From the NCBI GenBank assembly GCA_026004875.1, contig BPJZ01000004.1, positions 95,264 through 159,263 of the forward strand: a stretch of DNA of 64,000 nucleotides, given 5' to 3'. Below the pieces are notes generated by a model. That model was given only the letters and a program-made list of their open reading frames with translations. It did not search any database and was not told where the DNA came from. The translations under genes and the position numbers were made by a program. This DNA is from Candidatus Poribacteria bacterium (GTDB taxonomy: Bacteria > Poribacteria > WGA-4E > GCA-2687025). Positions 33,261-44,667 of the stretch are shown in pieces (the first letter of the stretch is position 1; every line of letters begins with the position of its first letter).

Positions 33261-34085
33261 TCACTTCTTTCGTCGCGAGAGGATCAGCCGATCCGAGGGT
33301 TTGTGTTTTTTGCGCGTTTTAACCCCTTTGGTCAGCTTCCCCCAAGGACTGACCGGGTGCCGACCGCGTGGGGCCTTCCCTTCACCGCCCCCGTGGGGGT
33401 GGTCCACCGGGTTCATGGCCGCCCCTCGGACCTTCGGTCGGCGCCCGAGCCAACGGGAACGACCCGCTTTGCCGATAACGATGTTCTCATGCTCGACGTT
33501 GCCCACTTGACCGATGGTAGCCATACACCGGGACAGGACGTTCCGCAGCTCCCCCGAAGGCAACAGCAACGTGGCGTACTTGCCCTCTCGGGCCATCAAC
33601 TGCGCCGAGGTCCCCGCGGCCCGGCAGAGCTGACCCCCCGCGCCGGGAACGAGCTCGATGTTGTGAACGATCGTCCCCACCGGAATCCGATCCAGCGGAA
33701 GCGCGTTGCCGACCCGGATCTCCGCTTCCGGTCCCGACTCCACCGTTTGGCCCACCTCCAGGCCCAAGGGGGCCAGGATGTAGCGCTTTTCACCGTCCTC
33801 GTACTCGACCAGAGCGATCCGGGCCGAGCGGTTGGGATCGTACTCGATGGTCCGGACGACCCCTTTGACGCCGAACTTATCCCGCTTGAAGTCCACGATG
33901 CGATAACGACGCTTGTGGCCGCCGCCGCGGCGACGCATCGTAATGCGGCCATGGACGTTCCGCCCGCTGCTCCGCTTTTTGCCAACAACTAGCGGCTTGT
34001 ACGGCCGATCGGTCGTCAGCTCCGAAAAGTCGGAGGTGGTCATAAACCGCCGCGACGGAGTGACCGGCCTGTACTTTTTGACCAC
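33261..34085 (-). CDS. rplB: 50S ribosomal protein L2
   Basis: [15 protein letters not shown]...[38 protein letters not shown]. Confidence 0.97.
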   Translation of the reverse strand: MVKKYRPVTPSRRFMTTSDFSELTTDRPYKPLVVGKKRSSGRNVHGRITMRRRGGGHKRRYRIVDFKRDKFGVKGVVRTIEYDPNRSARIALVEYEDGEKRYILAPLGLEVGQTVESGPEAEIRVGNALPLDRIPVGTIVHNIELVPGAGGQLCRAAGTSAQLMAREGKYATLLLPSGELRNVLSRCMATIGQVGNVEHENIVIGKAGRSRWLGRRPKVRGAAMNPVDHPHGGGEGKAPRGRHPVSPWGKLTKGVKTRKKHKPSDRLILSRRKK

Positions 34086-34105
34086 GATAGCGCTCCTTTT
34101 GTTCC

Positions 34106-34456
34106 TCAGATGCCTTCAAACTGCGGAATTCTCACCCCACCGCGCAACGTGATGATCGCCTTTTTCCGAGTTCGGGTTCGCCCGCGTCGAAAGCGGCGCC
34201 GTCCCCGGAACCGGTCCGGATCGCGAATCTCTCCCCGGAGCCGGATCGTGTTGATCTTAACGATGTTCCCCCGCACTTCTGGGAACAGCTCCTCCAGCGC
34301 CTTTCGGATCTCCGGCTTGGTCGCCTCCGGGTGAACCTCAACGGTGTACTTGACGTAATCGGGCCGACCTGGCCGATCGGAGTACTTATCCTGCATCTGC
34401 ACCGACTTTTCGGTCAGCAACGGCATCAGGAAGACCTGGTACGGATTCAGCGCCAT
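34106..34456 (-). CDS. rplW: 50S ribosomal protein L23
   Basis: [15 protein letters not shown]...[22 protein letters not shown]; long basic C-terminal region. Confidence 0.93.
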   Translation of the reverse strand: MALNPYQVFLMPLLTEKSVQMQDKYSDRPGRPDYVKYTVEVHPEATKPEIRKALEELFPEVRGNIVKINTIRLRGEIRDPDRFRGRRRFRRGRTRTRKKAIITLRGGVRIPQFEGI

Positions 34457-35127
34457 CAGGACACCTCCGCTTCCGGCTGTTGTCCGGCCCCCGTCTCGTC
34501 CAACCGCTGCATCAGCACCTCGACCGTGCCGGGGAGGAGGACCAGTGTCTGATGAGTTAGCACTTCATAAGCGTTCAACAGCGCCCCGGTCGTCACGTTC
34601 ACCCGCGGAAGGTTCCGCGCGGACAGGTACAGCCAGGGGTGATGCTCCGGAACGACAAACAGCACCTTCTGGCCGGCCAGTCCCAGCCGCTCCAGGAGGG
34701 CGACCACCTCTTTGGTGCGCGGCCTTCCGTTGGGATCGGGCAGCTCTTGGAGGAATCGCACGGCGTCGTTTTGGAACTTGTCTCGCAGGGCGCTCAGCAG
34801 CGCAAGCCGGCGCATCTTTCTGGGCGTCTGCTGCCGATAGCTGCGCGGCTTAGGACCAAAAACGATCCCGCCGTGCACGCGGATCGGCGAACGGATATCG
34901 CCCATTCGAGCGCGGCCCAGTCCTTTTTGCCGAAACAGCTTGCGACCGCTGCCCTTGACCTCCGCGCGCGTTTTAGTCGAGGCGGTCCCCTGCCGTCGGT
35001 TGGCCAAGTAAGCAACGATCACCTGGTGGAGCACCGCCTGGTGGACCTCGCCGTCGCTGAGGAGCTCCGGCACCGGGACCGTTCCGACCACCTCGCCGCT
35101 CTGATTGACCACATCCATCGTTTTCAT
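34456..35127 (-). CDS. rplD: 50S ribosomal protein L4
   Basis: [70 protein letters not shown]. Confidence 0.96.
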   Translation of the reverse strand: MKTMDVVNQSGEVVGTVPVPELLSDGEVHQAVLHQVIVAYLANRRQGTASTKTRAEVKGSGRKLFRQKGLGRARMGDIRSPIRVHGGIVFGPKPRSYRQQTPRKMRRLALLSALRDKFQNDAVRFLQELPDPNGRPRTKEVVALLERLGLAGQKVLFVVPEHHPWLYLSARNLPRVNVTTGALLNAYEVLTHQTLVLLPGTVEVLMQRLDETGAGQQPEAEVS

Positions 35128-35168
35128 CGCCGTGTGCCCCTGTCCGTCGTATTCCCCCCTGGGTCGTG

Positions 35169-35814
35169 CTAGGCGTTTTTCGCCGTTCGGACCGCCTTTC
35201 GGATCACCACCAGCCCGTTTTTCGGGCCGGGCACCGCGCCCTTGACGACCAGGAGGTTGTTCTCCCCATCCGCCTTGATCACCCGGAGGTTCTGGACGGT
35301 CACCCGCTCGACGCCCATGTGTCCGGGCATTCGCTGCCCCTTAAAGACGCGCGAAGGGAACGAACTAGCGCCGATCGAACCGACCCGACGATGGTCCTTT
35401 TCGGAGCCGTGCGAGTCTGGCCGTCCTTTGAATCCGTGCCGCTTCATCGCCCCCAGCGAAGCCGCGCCCTTTGGTCAGCCCTGTAACGTCGACGAGATCC
35501 CCCTCGGCGAAGAGATCGGAAACGGTCAGCACCTGACCGGGCCGGAACGTCGAGGGGTCCTCAACGCGAAATTCGCGCAAATAGCGAGTCGGTTCGACGT
35601 TCGCCTTCCGAAAATGGCCTTGCAACGGCCGGTTAGCTTTCTTTCGCCTTCCAAAGCCCAGCTGCACCGCGCTATAACGGTCCGTTTCGGGGGTCTTCAC
35701 CTGGACCACCGGGCACGGCCCCGCCTCGATCACGGTAACGGCAATCGCCTTTCCGTCCTCTGGATCGAACACGCGGGTCATTCCCACCTTGCGGCCGAGA
35801 ATCCCTACGCTCAT
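35169..35814 (-). CDS. rplC: 50S ribosomal protein L3, frameshifted
   Basis: [17 protein letters not shown]...[12 protein letters not shown] | [46 protein letters not shown]; joins on removing one base of C5 (35450-35454). Confidence 0.95.
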
Positions 35815-35849
35815 CACCCCGTTCCTTTCGTCCAAGCTCTGCCGCCCAG

Positions 35850-36158
35850 CTACTTGATCGTCACGTCGATTGCGATTCCCGACGGCACGTCCATCTCGCG
35901 GAGCGCATCCATCGTCCGCGGCGTGTAGTCCACCACGTCAATCAGCCGCTTGTGGATGCGCATCTCAAACTGTTCCCGCGCCTTTTTGTCAATGTTGGGG
36001 CCGCGGTTGACCGTCCAGACGCTGCGCTTGGTCGGTAGCGGAACGGGACCCTTCACGACCGCACCCGTCTGCTTGATCGTGTCGACAATCCGCGAAACGG
36101 ACTGATCGAGTAGCCGATGGTCAAAGGCTTTCAGCTTGATTCGTATCGTCGCTGGCAT
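35850..36158 (-). CDS. rpsJ: 30S ribosomal protein S10
   Basis: [54 protein letters not shown]. Confidence 0.97.
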   Translation of the reverse strand: MPATIRIKLKAFDHRLLDQSVSRIVDTIKQTGAVVKGPVPLPTKRSVWTVNRGPNIDKKAREQFEMRIHKRLIDVVDYTPRTMDALREMDVPSGIAIDVTIK

Positions 36159-36231
36159 CGCTTCTGCCCCCTCACTGCGAGGCGAAATCGGGTTCCTGTG
36201 CCCCCCGACCGTCAAGCGGGAACACACAGCA

Positions 36232-36262
36232 ACGCGCACCGGACAATCTGTCCGGTGCGCGT
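36232..36262 (-). promoter_or_regulatory. Perfect 14-bp hairpin between tuf and rpsJ
   Basis: acgcgcaccggaca-atc-tgtccggtgcgcgt; no mismatch, 3-nt loop, no adjacent T-run on the minus strand. Confidence 0.75.
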
Positions 36263-36274
36263 GGAGTGGAACGA

Positions 36275-37462
36275 CTACTCGATGATCTTGGTCACGACGC
36301 CTGCGCCGACCGTGTGGCCTCCCTCACGAATCGCAAACCGAAGACCCTCGTCCATCGCGATCGGCTTCATCAGCTTCACCCGAAACTGCGTGTTGTCACC
36401 AGGCATCACCATCTCAACCCCCTCGGGCAGCTGAACCTCACCCGTCACGTCCGTCGTCCGAAAGTAAAACTGCGGACGATAGCCCGAAAAGAACGGCGTC
36501 CAACGACCCCCCTCCTCCTTGCTCAACACATACACCTCCGCCTCAAACTCCGTGTGCGGCGTGATCGATCCCGGAGCCGCCACCACCTGGCCACGCTCCA
36601 CCTCGTCGCGGCCAACTCCCCGCAGCAACACTCCCACGTTGTCCCCTGCTATCCCTTCGTCCAGCGCCTTCCGAAACATCTCCACTCCCGTCACCACCGT
36701 CCGGCGCGTCGGACGAATCCCTACAATCTCCACCTCATCCCCAACCTTCACACGACCCTGCTCGATCCGGCCCGTCACCACCGTCCCACGGCCCGAAATC
36801 GAAAACACGTCCTCGATCGGCATCAAAAACGGCTTGTCCACATCCCGCTGAGGCGTCGGAATATACTCGTCCACCGCCTCCATCAGCTCCAATATCGGAC
36901 GCTCGTCCTCCTCCGAATCCCCCTCCAACGCGCGCAGCGCCGACCCCCGAATCACCGGCACCTCGTCCCCAGGAAATCCATACTCCGAAAGCAGCTCCCG
37001 AACCTCCAGCTCCACCAGCTCCAGCAGCTCCTCGTCGTCCACCATGTCCACCTTGTTCAAAAACACCACGATCGCCGGCACGTTCACCTGACGCGCCAAC
37101 AGCACGTGTTCCCGCGTCTGCGGCATCGGACCGTCCGCCGCCGAAACCACCAAAATCGCACCGTCCATCTGGGCCGCACCGGTGATCATGTTCTTGATGT
37201 AGTCGGCATGGCCCGGACAGTCCACGTGCGCATAGTGACGCTTCTCCGTCTGATACTCCACGTGCGACGTCTGAATGGTGATCCCTCGCTCCCGCTCCTC
37301 CGGAGCCTTGTCGATGCTCCAAAAATCCACGTAGTCGGCCAGGCCCCGCTTGGACAGCACCTTGGTGATCGCCGAGGTCAGCGTCGTCTTCCCGTGGTCC
37401 ACGTGACCAATCGTCCCAATGTTCACGTGCGGCTTGGTCCGCTCAAACTTCTGCTTCGCCAT
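36275..37462 (-). CDS. tuf: Elongation factor Tu
   Basis: [33 protein letters not shown]..., [39 protein letters not shown]. Confidence 0.98.
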   Translation of the reverse strand: MAKQKFERTKPHVNIGTIGHVDHGKTTLTSAITKVLSKRGLADYVDFWSIDKAPEERERGITIQTSHVEYQTEKRHYAHVDCPGHADYIKNMITGAAQMDGAILVVSAADGPMPQTREHVLLARQVNVPAIVVFLNKVDMVDDEELLELVELEVRELLSEYGFPGDEVPVIRGSALRALEGDSEEDERPILELMEAVDEYIPTPQRDVDKPFLMPIEDVFSISGRGTVVTGRIEQGRVKVGDEVEIVGIRPTRRTVVTGVEMFRKALDEGIAGDNVGVLLRGVGRDEVERGQVVAAPGSITPHTEFEAEVYVLSKEEGGRWTPFFSGYRPQFYFRTTDVTGEVQLPEGVEMVMPGDNTQFRVKLMKPIAMDEGLRFAIREGGHTVGAGVVTKIIE

Positions 37463-37507
37463 GAGTCTTGCACTCCTTCGTTCCAGTGTCTGGAGGTTGG
37501 CCGATCC

Positions 37508-39589
37508 TCATCCGGCCCGTTTTGCTTTGATGATCTCTACCGCGACGGACTCGGGAACTTCGCGGTAGGAATCCAGTTCCATCGCATAGGTGGCGCGGCC
37601 CTGGGTCAGAGACCGAAGCGCCTTGACGTATCCGAACATCTCCGCCAGAGGCACCAACGCCCGAACGACTTGGGTCCCCGCAGTCGGGCCTCCGTCTGGA
37701 CAATGTGTCCTCGCCGGCTGCTAAGGTCGCCGATCACGGCGCCCAGGTAGCTCTCCGGCACGATCACCTCGACCTTCATGATCGGCTCCAACAGGACGAC
37801 CCCGGCTTTTTTGGCCGCGTCTTGGAGGGCCATCGAGCCGGCGATCTGGAACGCCATCTCCGAGGAGTCCACCTCGTGGAACGATCCGTCCACCAACTGC
37901 ACCCGGAGGTCCACCAGCGGATAGCCGGCCAAGATGCCGTTGGCCATCGCTTCGCGGATGCCCGCATCCACCGCCGGGATGTACTCGCGGGGGATAGCCC
38001 CTCCAACGATCTTGTCCACAAACTCGTAGCCCGAGCCTGGCGGCAGGGGCTCGACCTCAATAATGGCGTGTCCGTATTGGCCCCGTCCACCCGTTTGACG
38101 AACAAATCGACCCTCACCCCGTGCTGGGGCCCGGAAGGTCTCACGATAGGCCACCTGAGGCTCGCCCGACGTTCGCCTCGACCTTATATTCTCGGCGCAT
38201 TCGATCTACGAGGATCTCCAGATGCAGCTCGCCCATGCCAGCGATCAGGGTCTGACCGGACTCGGGGTCCGAGGAAACTCGGAAGGTGGGATCCTCCTCG
38301 GCCAGCCGCGAAAGCGCCACCGTCAAGCGGTCCCGGTCGGCCTCTGTCTTTGGCTCAATGGCCATCTGGATGACCGGCTCCGGAATATAGATGGACTCCA
38401 GAATGATCGGATGGTCCGGGTCGGAGAGGGTGTCGCCGGTCAACGACTCCTTCAAGCCCACTGCGGCCACGATATCCCCGGCGCTAGCCAGCTTGATCTC
38501 CTCCCGCTTGTTCGCGTGCATTCGGAGCAGCCGTCCGATCCGTTCCTTAGCGCCGGTTCTGGGGTTCAGAACGAACATTCCGGTCTGAAGCTCGCCCGAG
38601 TAGATCCGCACAAAGGTCAGCTTCCCCACATGGGGATCGGCCATGATCTTAAAGGCCAGGGCGGCCAGCGGCTCATTTGGGCTGGTGTGACGGACCTCCC
38701 GCTCTCCGGTCCAGGGGTTGGTTCCCTCGACGGGAGGAATGTCCAGCGGCGAGGGGAGATAGTCCACCACGCCGTCCAGCGCTCGCTGGACGCCGATGTT
38801 TCGGAGCGCCGCCCCGGTAAAGACCGGCACCAGCTCCAAGGCGAGGGTGCCCTTTCGGATGGCCCGTCGAATCTCCTCCGGCTCCAGGTTGTCGGTTTCC
38901 AGGTACTTTTCCAGCAGCTCTTCGTCCTGTTCGGCGGCGGCCTCCAGGAGAATCTGCCGATACTCCTCGATCTGGGGGAGCATCTCTTCGGGGAGTTCGA
39001 TCTCGACGTACTTGGCGCCCAGCGACTCCATATCCCACTGATAGGCGCGCAGCTCCACCAGGTCCACGATCCCGCGGAAGGTCTCTTCGGCCCCGATCGG
39101 AAGCTGCATCGGCACCGGTCGAGCGGCCAGCCGCTCCTCCATCATCTCCAAGACGCGATAGAAGTTCGCCCCGACCCGGTCCATCTTGTTGACAAAAGCG
39201 ATGCGAGGGACGCGGTATCGGTCGGCCTGCTTCCAGACCGTCTCCGACTGGGGCTCGACGCCGCCGACGGCACAGAAGACCGCAATCGCCCCGTCCAGGA
39301 CGCGCAGGGAGCGCTCCACCTCGATGGTGAAGTCCACGTGGCCGGGCGTATCGATGATGTTGATCCGATGGTTCTTCCAGAAGCAGGTGGTTGCGGCCGA
39401 GGTGATCGTGATGCCGCGCTCCTGCTCCTGTTCCATCCAGTCCATGGTCGCCGCGCCGTCGTGCACCTCCCCCATCCGGTGGGTGCGGCCGGTGTAGTAG
39501 AGCACCCGTTCGGTGAAGGTGGTCTTCCCGGCGTCAATGTGGGCCATGATCCCGATATTACGGGTGGTCTTCAGATCGAACTTTTCCAT
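37508..39589 (-). CDS. fusA: Elongation factor G, two frameshifts
   Basis: N part [35 protein letters not shown]...; joins to [13 protein letters not shown]... on removing one base of CCC 38165-38167; second break near 37685 rejoins [58 protein letters not shown] by restoring one base. Confidence 0.95.
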
Positions 39590-39874
39590 ACGATGGCACT
39601 ACCCGTTCGTTCGCACCGTGAAGATTCCGGGCTTTTTCGCCGGTTTTTATCACCAAGGAGCCGGCGAATTCGTTTTCCGCTTGAGACGCGTCACAAAACT
39701 GCCCTTCAGGCCGGAGGTCCGGCCTCAGTCGGCGCAGATAGGTCTTCTGACCGCTTGCGTCGAGAAAGCGAGACCAAAGCCTTCTCGGCCGTTTGGCCGG
39801 TTTCAGCACCGGCCAGGCCTACCGCTTGAAGGTCTCGCGGCTTCCACACCGGATGCCGGCGTGCGCGATCGGCG
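39590..39874 (-). promoter_or_regulatory. 285-nt structured rpsG-fusA spacer with three perfect GC hairpins
   Basis: ggccggt-ttcagc-accggcc (39795-39814), aggccgga-gg-tccggcct (39708-39725), ttcgccgg-N17-ccggcgaa (39636-39668). Confidence 0.55.
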
Positions 39875-40360
<486 letters not shown>

Positions 40361-40370
40361 TCAGGCCGTC

Positions 40371-40745
40371 TTAGGAAGAGGGCCGCTTGGCGCCGTACTT
40401 GGAACGCCCCTGCCGCCGTCCTTCGACACCGGCGCAGTCCAGCGCGCCGCGAATAATATGGTATCCTACCCCGGGCAGATCGCGAACTCGGCCACCGCGC
40501 ACCAGCACGATCGAGTGCTCGTTGAGGTTGTGCCCCTCGCCCGGAATGTAGGCGGTGATCTCTCGCCCGTTGGTCAAGCGGACGCGAGCGATCTTCCGCA
40601 GGGCCGAGTTGGGCTTTTTGGGCGTCTCGGTCCGCACTTGCAAGCAGACGCCTCGCCGCTGTGGACAGCCGGTCAGCGCTGGCGACTTGGGCGGCTTGCG
40701 CACCCTCTTGCGTCCTAGACGGACCAATTGATTAATCGTGGGCAT
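40371..40745 (-). CDS. rpsL: 30S ribosomal protein S12
   Basis: [15 protein letters not shown]...[61 protein letters not shown]. Confidence 0.98.
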   Translation of the reverse strand: MPTINQLVRLGRKRVRKPPKSPALTGCPQRRGVCLQVRTETPKKPNSALRKIARVRLTNGREITAYIPGEGHNLNEHSIVLVRGGRVRDLPGVGYHIIRGALDCAGVEGRRQGRSKYGAKRPSS

Positions 40746-40780
40746 TCAGCACTCCTTGGCGCTCGTCACCTCGCAGAGAC

Positions 40781-40804
40781 ATAAAAGAAAGCCCCGGAGG
40801 GGCT
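40781..40804 (-). terminator. Rho-independent-type hairpin upstream of rpsL (terminator or attenuator)
   Basis: AGCCCC-TCC-GGGGCT on the minus strand followed by TTCTTTTAT. Confidence 0.65.
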
Positions 40805-41030
40805 CCTCAGCGAACAGGCTGCACAGCTTAGGGTCAACGCTGTTCCGAAGACGACCACCCTCCTTCTTGCTCAAGCCCTCCCTCTCCGACGGCTATCCGT
40901 CGGAGGGGACTCCTCCAACCGCCCTCTGGGGCAACGGAACGACACCTCCGGCTTCGACCAAAAAAGAAGCGGCCAACTGGGTGGCGCCGCGTCTGTTCAA
41001 CCCCGGTTTTCGCGGTTGGAACGCTTAAAG

Positions 41031-41106
<76 letters not shown>

Positions 41107-41120
41107 ACGCGGAAAGGATG

Positions 41121-41811
41121 TTAACCCAACCAGCGCACAGAGTCAAGAGCGAGACTTTCTTTTTCTGCGCGAAGCTGCGCTAAGACTTTACGGACGGCTT
41201 GGGCCACCGCCTCCGGTTCGCGGTCGCGTTCAAATCGCATCGGACGCCCGATGAGGATGTCCACCTGGGCCCGGTGAATCCAGCGATGCTGTCGCCCCAG
41301 CACACGATGGGTGCCGTTCAGCAGCACCGGCAGCACCGGCGCTCCGGTTCGCGTCGCCAAAAAGCCGATTCCCTTCCGGGCCTCCAGGAGCTCCTCGCCA
41401 GTTCCCCGGGTACCTTCCGGAAAGATCAGCAGCGCTCCCCCCTGCCGCAGCACGCCGATCGCGTGCCGGAGCGCCGAGAGATCGGCCTCTCCCCGGCGGA
41501 CGGGGAACGCGTTGTACTTCCGAATGAGCCACCCCAACGGTCCCCAAAACAGCCGATGCTGAGCCATGAAGTGAATCTCGCGCGGGATCAGCGCCCCTAG
41601 CAGAATCGGATCCAGATAGCTGGCGTGGTTGGCGGCGACGATCAGCGGCCCTTCCAGAGGAATGCGCTCAAAGCCCCAGATGCGGGGGTTGCAAATCCAC
41701 CGCAGCACCAGCGGAGCCCATTGGTGGGAGAAGTCGTACCAGGCTCGCCCAGAGGGAAACCACCCCCCGCCACTGAGGCCGCGGTTTACGCCAAGGCCGA
41801 TCGAGGCTCAC
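41121..41811 (-). CDS. plsC: 1-acyl-sn-glycerol-3-phosphate acyltransferase (PlsC-like), probable N-terminal frameshift
   Basis: AANHASYLDP (HX4D), FPEGTRGTGE. Removing one base of C6 (41763-41768) links it to a GTG start (41811) overlapping the cmk TGA. Confidence 0.85.
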
Positions 41812-42494
41812 GACGCATAGAGCCTCTTGCGGACGATCTGAACCATCTCCTCGACCACCTGTTCGACGGTGCGTCCGGTGGTGTCCACCAGGATCGCATC
41901 ATCGGCGACCCGAAGTGGGCTGGTCTCCCGCGTGCTGTCGGCCCGATCTCGCTCCCGAATTTGGCGCTCGATCTCCTCCAAAGGCGGGACCGTTCCTTGT
42001 TCCTGCCGCAGTTGGAGGTACCGACGCCGAGCTCGCTCCTCGACGGAGGCATCGACGTAAAACTTGATCTGGGCCTCTGGGAAGACCACCGTTCCGATGT
42101 CCCGGCCCTCCACGACCACGTTTCCCCTCCCGGCAATTCGGCGCTGGTGCTCCGTGACCGCCTCGCGCACTGGCGGGTGAACGGCCACCCGTGAGACGAC
42201 GGCGTCCACCTGAGGGGCCCGGATCGCCTCGGTGACGTCCTCCCCGTTAACCAGCAGGCGTCCGGTTGAGGTGAACTCCATCCGCGCCTGGCGGGCCAAT
42301 TCCGCCAGTCGGGGGCCGTCCTCCGGCGAGACCCGGTTCCGAAGCCCAAGCAAGGCCACGGCACGATAGAGCGCCCCGCTGTTGAGGTGGACGTAACCCA
42401 AGCGCCGGGCCAACTGCTGAGCTAAGGTGCTCTTCCCAGCCCCCGCAGGGCCGTCCAGGGCGATGATCACCGGCGAGGAGTCCGATCTCTTCAT
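41808..42494 (-). CDS. cmk: Cytidylate kinase
   Basis: IIALDGPAGAGKSTLAQQLARRLGYVHLNSGALYRAVAL, VEGRDIGTVVFPEAQIKFYVDAS. Confidence 0.95.
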   Translation of the reverse strand: MKRSDSSPVIIALDGPAGAGKSTLAQQLARRLGYVHLNSGALYRAVALLGLRNRVSPEDGPRLAELARQARMEFTSTGRLLVNGEDVTEAIRAPQVDAVVSRVAVHPPVREAVTEHQRRIAGRGNVVVEGRDIGTVVFPEAQIKFYVDASVEERARRRYLQLRQEQGTVPPLEEIERQIRERDRADSTRETSPLRVADDAILVDTTGRTVEQVVEEMVQIVRKRLYAS

Positions 42495-43768
42495 AGCTCC
42501 GCTAACACCTTCCAGAAGCCAGGAAACGAGGTCTCGACACACGCGACGTCCTCAATCCGCACCGGTCCATCGGCGAGGAGACCCGCAACGGCAGCGGTCA
42601 TCGCGATGCGATGATCCCCAAAGCTGGAACAGCTCCCCGAACGGATCGGCTGCGGACCGACGATTCGGAATCCGTCCGGATAGGTCTCCACCTGAACGCC
42701 CAGACGGCCCATCGTCTCCGCAATGGTCGCGATTCGGTCCGACTCTTTCACTCGAAGCTCCTGAGCGTCTCGAACGATCGTCTCGCCAGCCGCCTGAGAG
42801 GCCGCAAGCGCCAGAACGGGGATTTCGTCGATCATCCGAACGATCCATTCTCCGCGGAACTCCGCCCCGACGAGCCGACTGGAGAAGACCCGCAGGTCGG
42901 CGACCGGCTCCGCCCCGACGAGCCGTTCGTTCTCTAATTCGATTCGTCCGCCCATCGCCCGAAGGGCGTCCAGGAGTCCGGTTCGAGTTGGGTTGATCCC
43001 TACCCCCTTGAGGACCCATTCGGCGTCGGGCATCAACAGCCCGGCCACCAGGAAGAAGGCCGCCGAAGAGAAATCGCCCGGGACCGTCCAGCGCTGGGCC
43101 CGAAGCTGGGGACGAGGCCAAACGGTCACGGTCAATCCTTCGCGCTCCACCTTTGCACCGAAGGCGGTTAGCATCCGTTCGGTGTGGTCGCGCGAGAGCG
43201 CCGGCTCGGTCACCGCCGTCGGGCCGTCGGCATAAAGCCCGGCCAGTAGCACACAGGACTTAACCTGGGCGCTCGCCACTGGGCTGCGATAGTGAATCGC
43301 GCGGAGAGAACCGCCTCGGATCGTTAGTGGCGCGTACCGATCGCCATCCACGCCGGAGACCTGGGCGCCCATCATCCGCAGCGGACGGACGATCCGATCC
43401 ATCGGCCGCCGTCGGATCGAGGCGTCGCCGGTCAGGGTCGTCCGGAAGGGCTGACCGGCACAAAGCCCGGCGAGTAGCCGGATCGCCGTTCCGGAGTTGC
43501 CCACATCGATCGGTTCTGGGGACTCCCGAAAGCCGTCCAATCCGACCCCTTCGATCCAGACGCGGCTTCCCTCCTGGCGAACGGGGACGCCCAGCTGCCG
43601 GAGCGCCTGAAGGGTGTTCAGGCAGTCCAGACTGGTCAAAAAGCCGTCTACGACGGTCGTTCCGTGCGCCAAGGCGCCAAAGATCGCCACTCGATGGGAG
43701 ATGGACTTATCCCCCGGGACGACGATCTGAGCCCGGAGAATCCGTCTAGGATGAATCTCTTGATCCAT
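42491..43768 (-). CDS. aroA: 3-phosphoshikimate 1-carboxyvinyltransferase (EPSP synthase)
   Basis: VPGDKSISHRVAIFGALAHG, VDVGNSGTAIRLLAGL-type motif, RVKESDRIATIAETMGRLG, FGDHRIAMTAAVAGL. Confidence 0.95.
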   Translation of the reverse strand: MDQEIHPRRILRAQIVVPGDKSISHRVAIFGALAHGTTVVDGFLTSLDCLNTLQALRQLGVPVRQEGSRVWIEGVGLDGFRESPEPIDVGNSGTAIRLLAGLCAGQPFRTTLTGDASIRRRPMDRIVRPLRMMGAQVSGVDGDRYAPLTIRGGSLRAIHYRSPVASAQVKSCVLLAGLYADGPTAVTEPALSRDHTERMLTAFGAKVEREGLTVTVWPRPQLRAQRWTVPGDFSSAAFFLVAGLLMPDAEWVLKGVGINPTRTGLLDALRAMGGRIELENERLVGAEPVADLRVFSSRLVGAEFRGEWIVRMIDEIPVLALAASQAAGETIVRDAQELRVKESDRIATIAETMGRLGVQVETYPDGFRIVGPQPIRSGSCSSFGDHRIAMTAAVAGLLADGPVRIEDVACVETSFPGFWKVLAEL

Positions 43769-44667
43769 GCTCGTCCTTTGAGTGATCCGGCTTCAATTGT
43801 GACCGGAGCTGCGCCGCTGTGTCGAGCCATTTTTTGAGATCCGAAGGGTCTTCTGACTCCATCGCCCGCCGGAACGCCTCCAGCGCCGCCAGAAACGCTT
43901 CCATCGCCTCCAAGAGGGCCACCCGATTCTGTCGAAGGATCGCCGTCCAGAGCTCCGCCGACCCCTGGGCGATCCGGGTTGCATCCCGGAACCCTCCGCC
44001 GACCAGCTCCAGGGCGGAGCGTCCCTCCCGGGCGGTTCCCGCTGCTGTGTGCACCAGCGCAGCGGCGACTACGTGGGGCAGATGGCTCGAGGCGGCCAAC
44101 AGCAGATCGTGAGCCTCCGGCGACAGCTCGACCGGGCAGGCGCCCACCCCGCTTCCAGAGGTCCCGAACTAGTTCGAGGGCTTCTTGACTGGTGCGCCCG
44201 GTCGGCGTCAGGACGACCGTCGCGCCGCAGAACAGATCCGCCCGTGCGGCCTCTACGCCCGCACGATGGGAGCCGGCAATGGGGTGGCCGCCGACAAAGC
44301 GCACCCTCGGCCTCCAGCGCTCCCAGGCCCGGACGATCTCCGCTTTGGTGCTCCCCACATCGGTGACAACGGTTCCGTTTGAAAGGGGAAGCGAGCGCTC
44401 CCGCGCGAGCTCTACCAGCCGGTCCACCGGAGCGCCGAGGACTAACAGGTCTGCATCTGCGAGGGCCTCGGTCGGGTTGAGCGTCCAGACGTCTACCGCA
44501 CCGCGCTCCTGAGCCGTTCGCAACGAGACCTCCCGCCGTCCCCATCCCCACACCTGGCCGGAGAACCCCTCTGCCTTTAAAGCAAGTCCCAACGATCCGT
44601 TGATCAACCCGACGCCGTACAGGACGAGCTTTTGAACTCGATCCAGCGGGGAAGGCGGTCTGCTCAT
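43746..44667 (-). CDS. tyrA: Prephenate dehydrogenase, frameshifted
   Basis: LVLYGVGLINGSLGLALK..., GGHPIAGSHRAGVEAA..., rejoined at CCCC 44147-44150 to VGACPVELSPEAHDLLLAASSHLPHVVAAALVHTA. Confidence 0.9.

Noticed and set aside
36266-37750. 494-aa plus-strand ORF covering tuf
   Set aside because: Antisense of EF-Tu; low-complexity His/Arg/Leu composition and no start-site context. A by-product of G-ending codons in tuf.
38222-39829. 535-aa plus-strand ORF covering fusA
   Set aside because: Antisense of well-supported EF-G; no recognisable domain.
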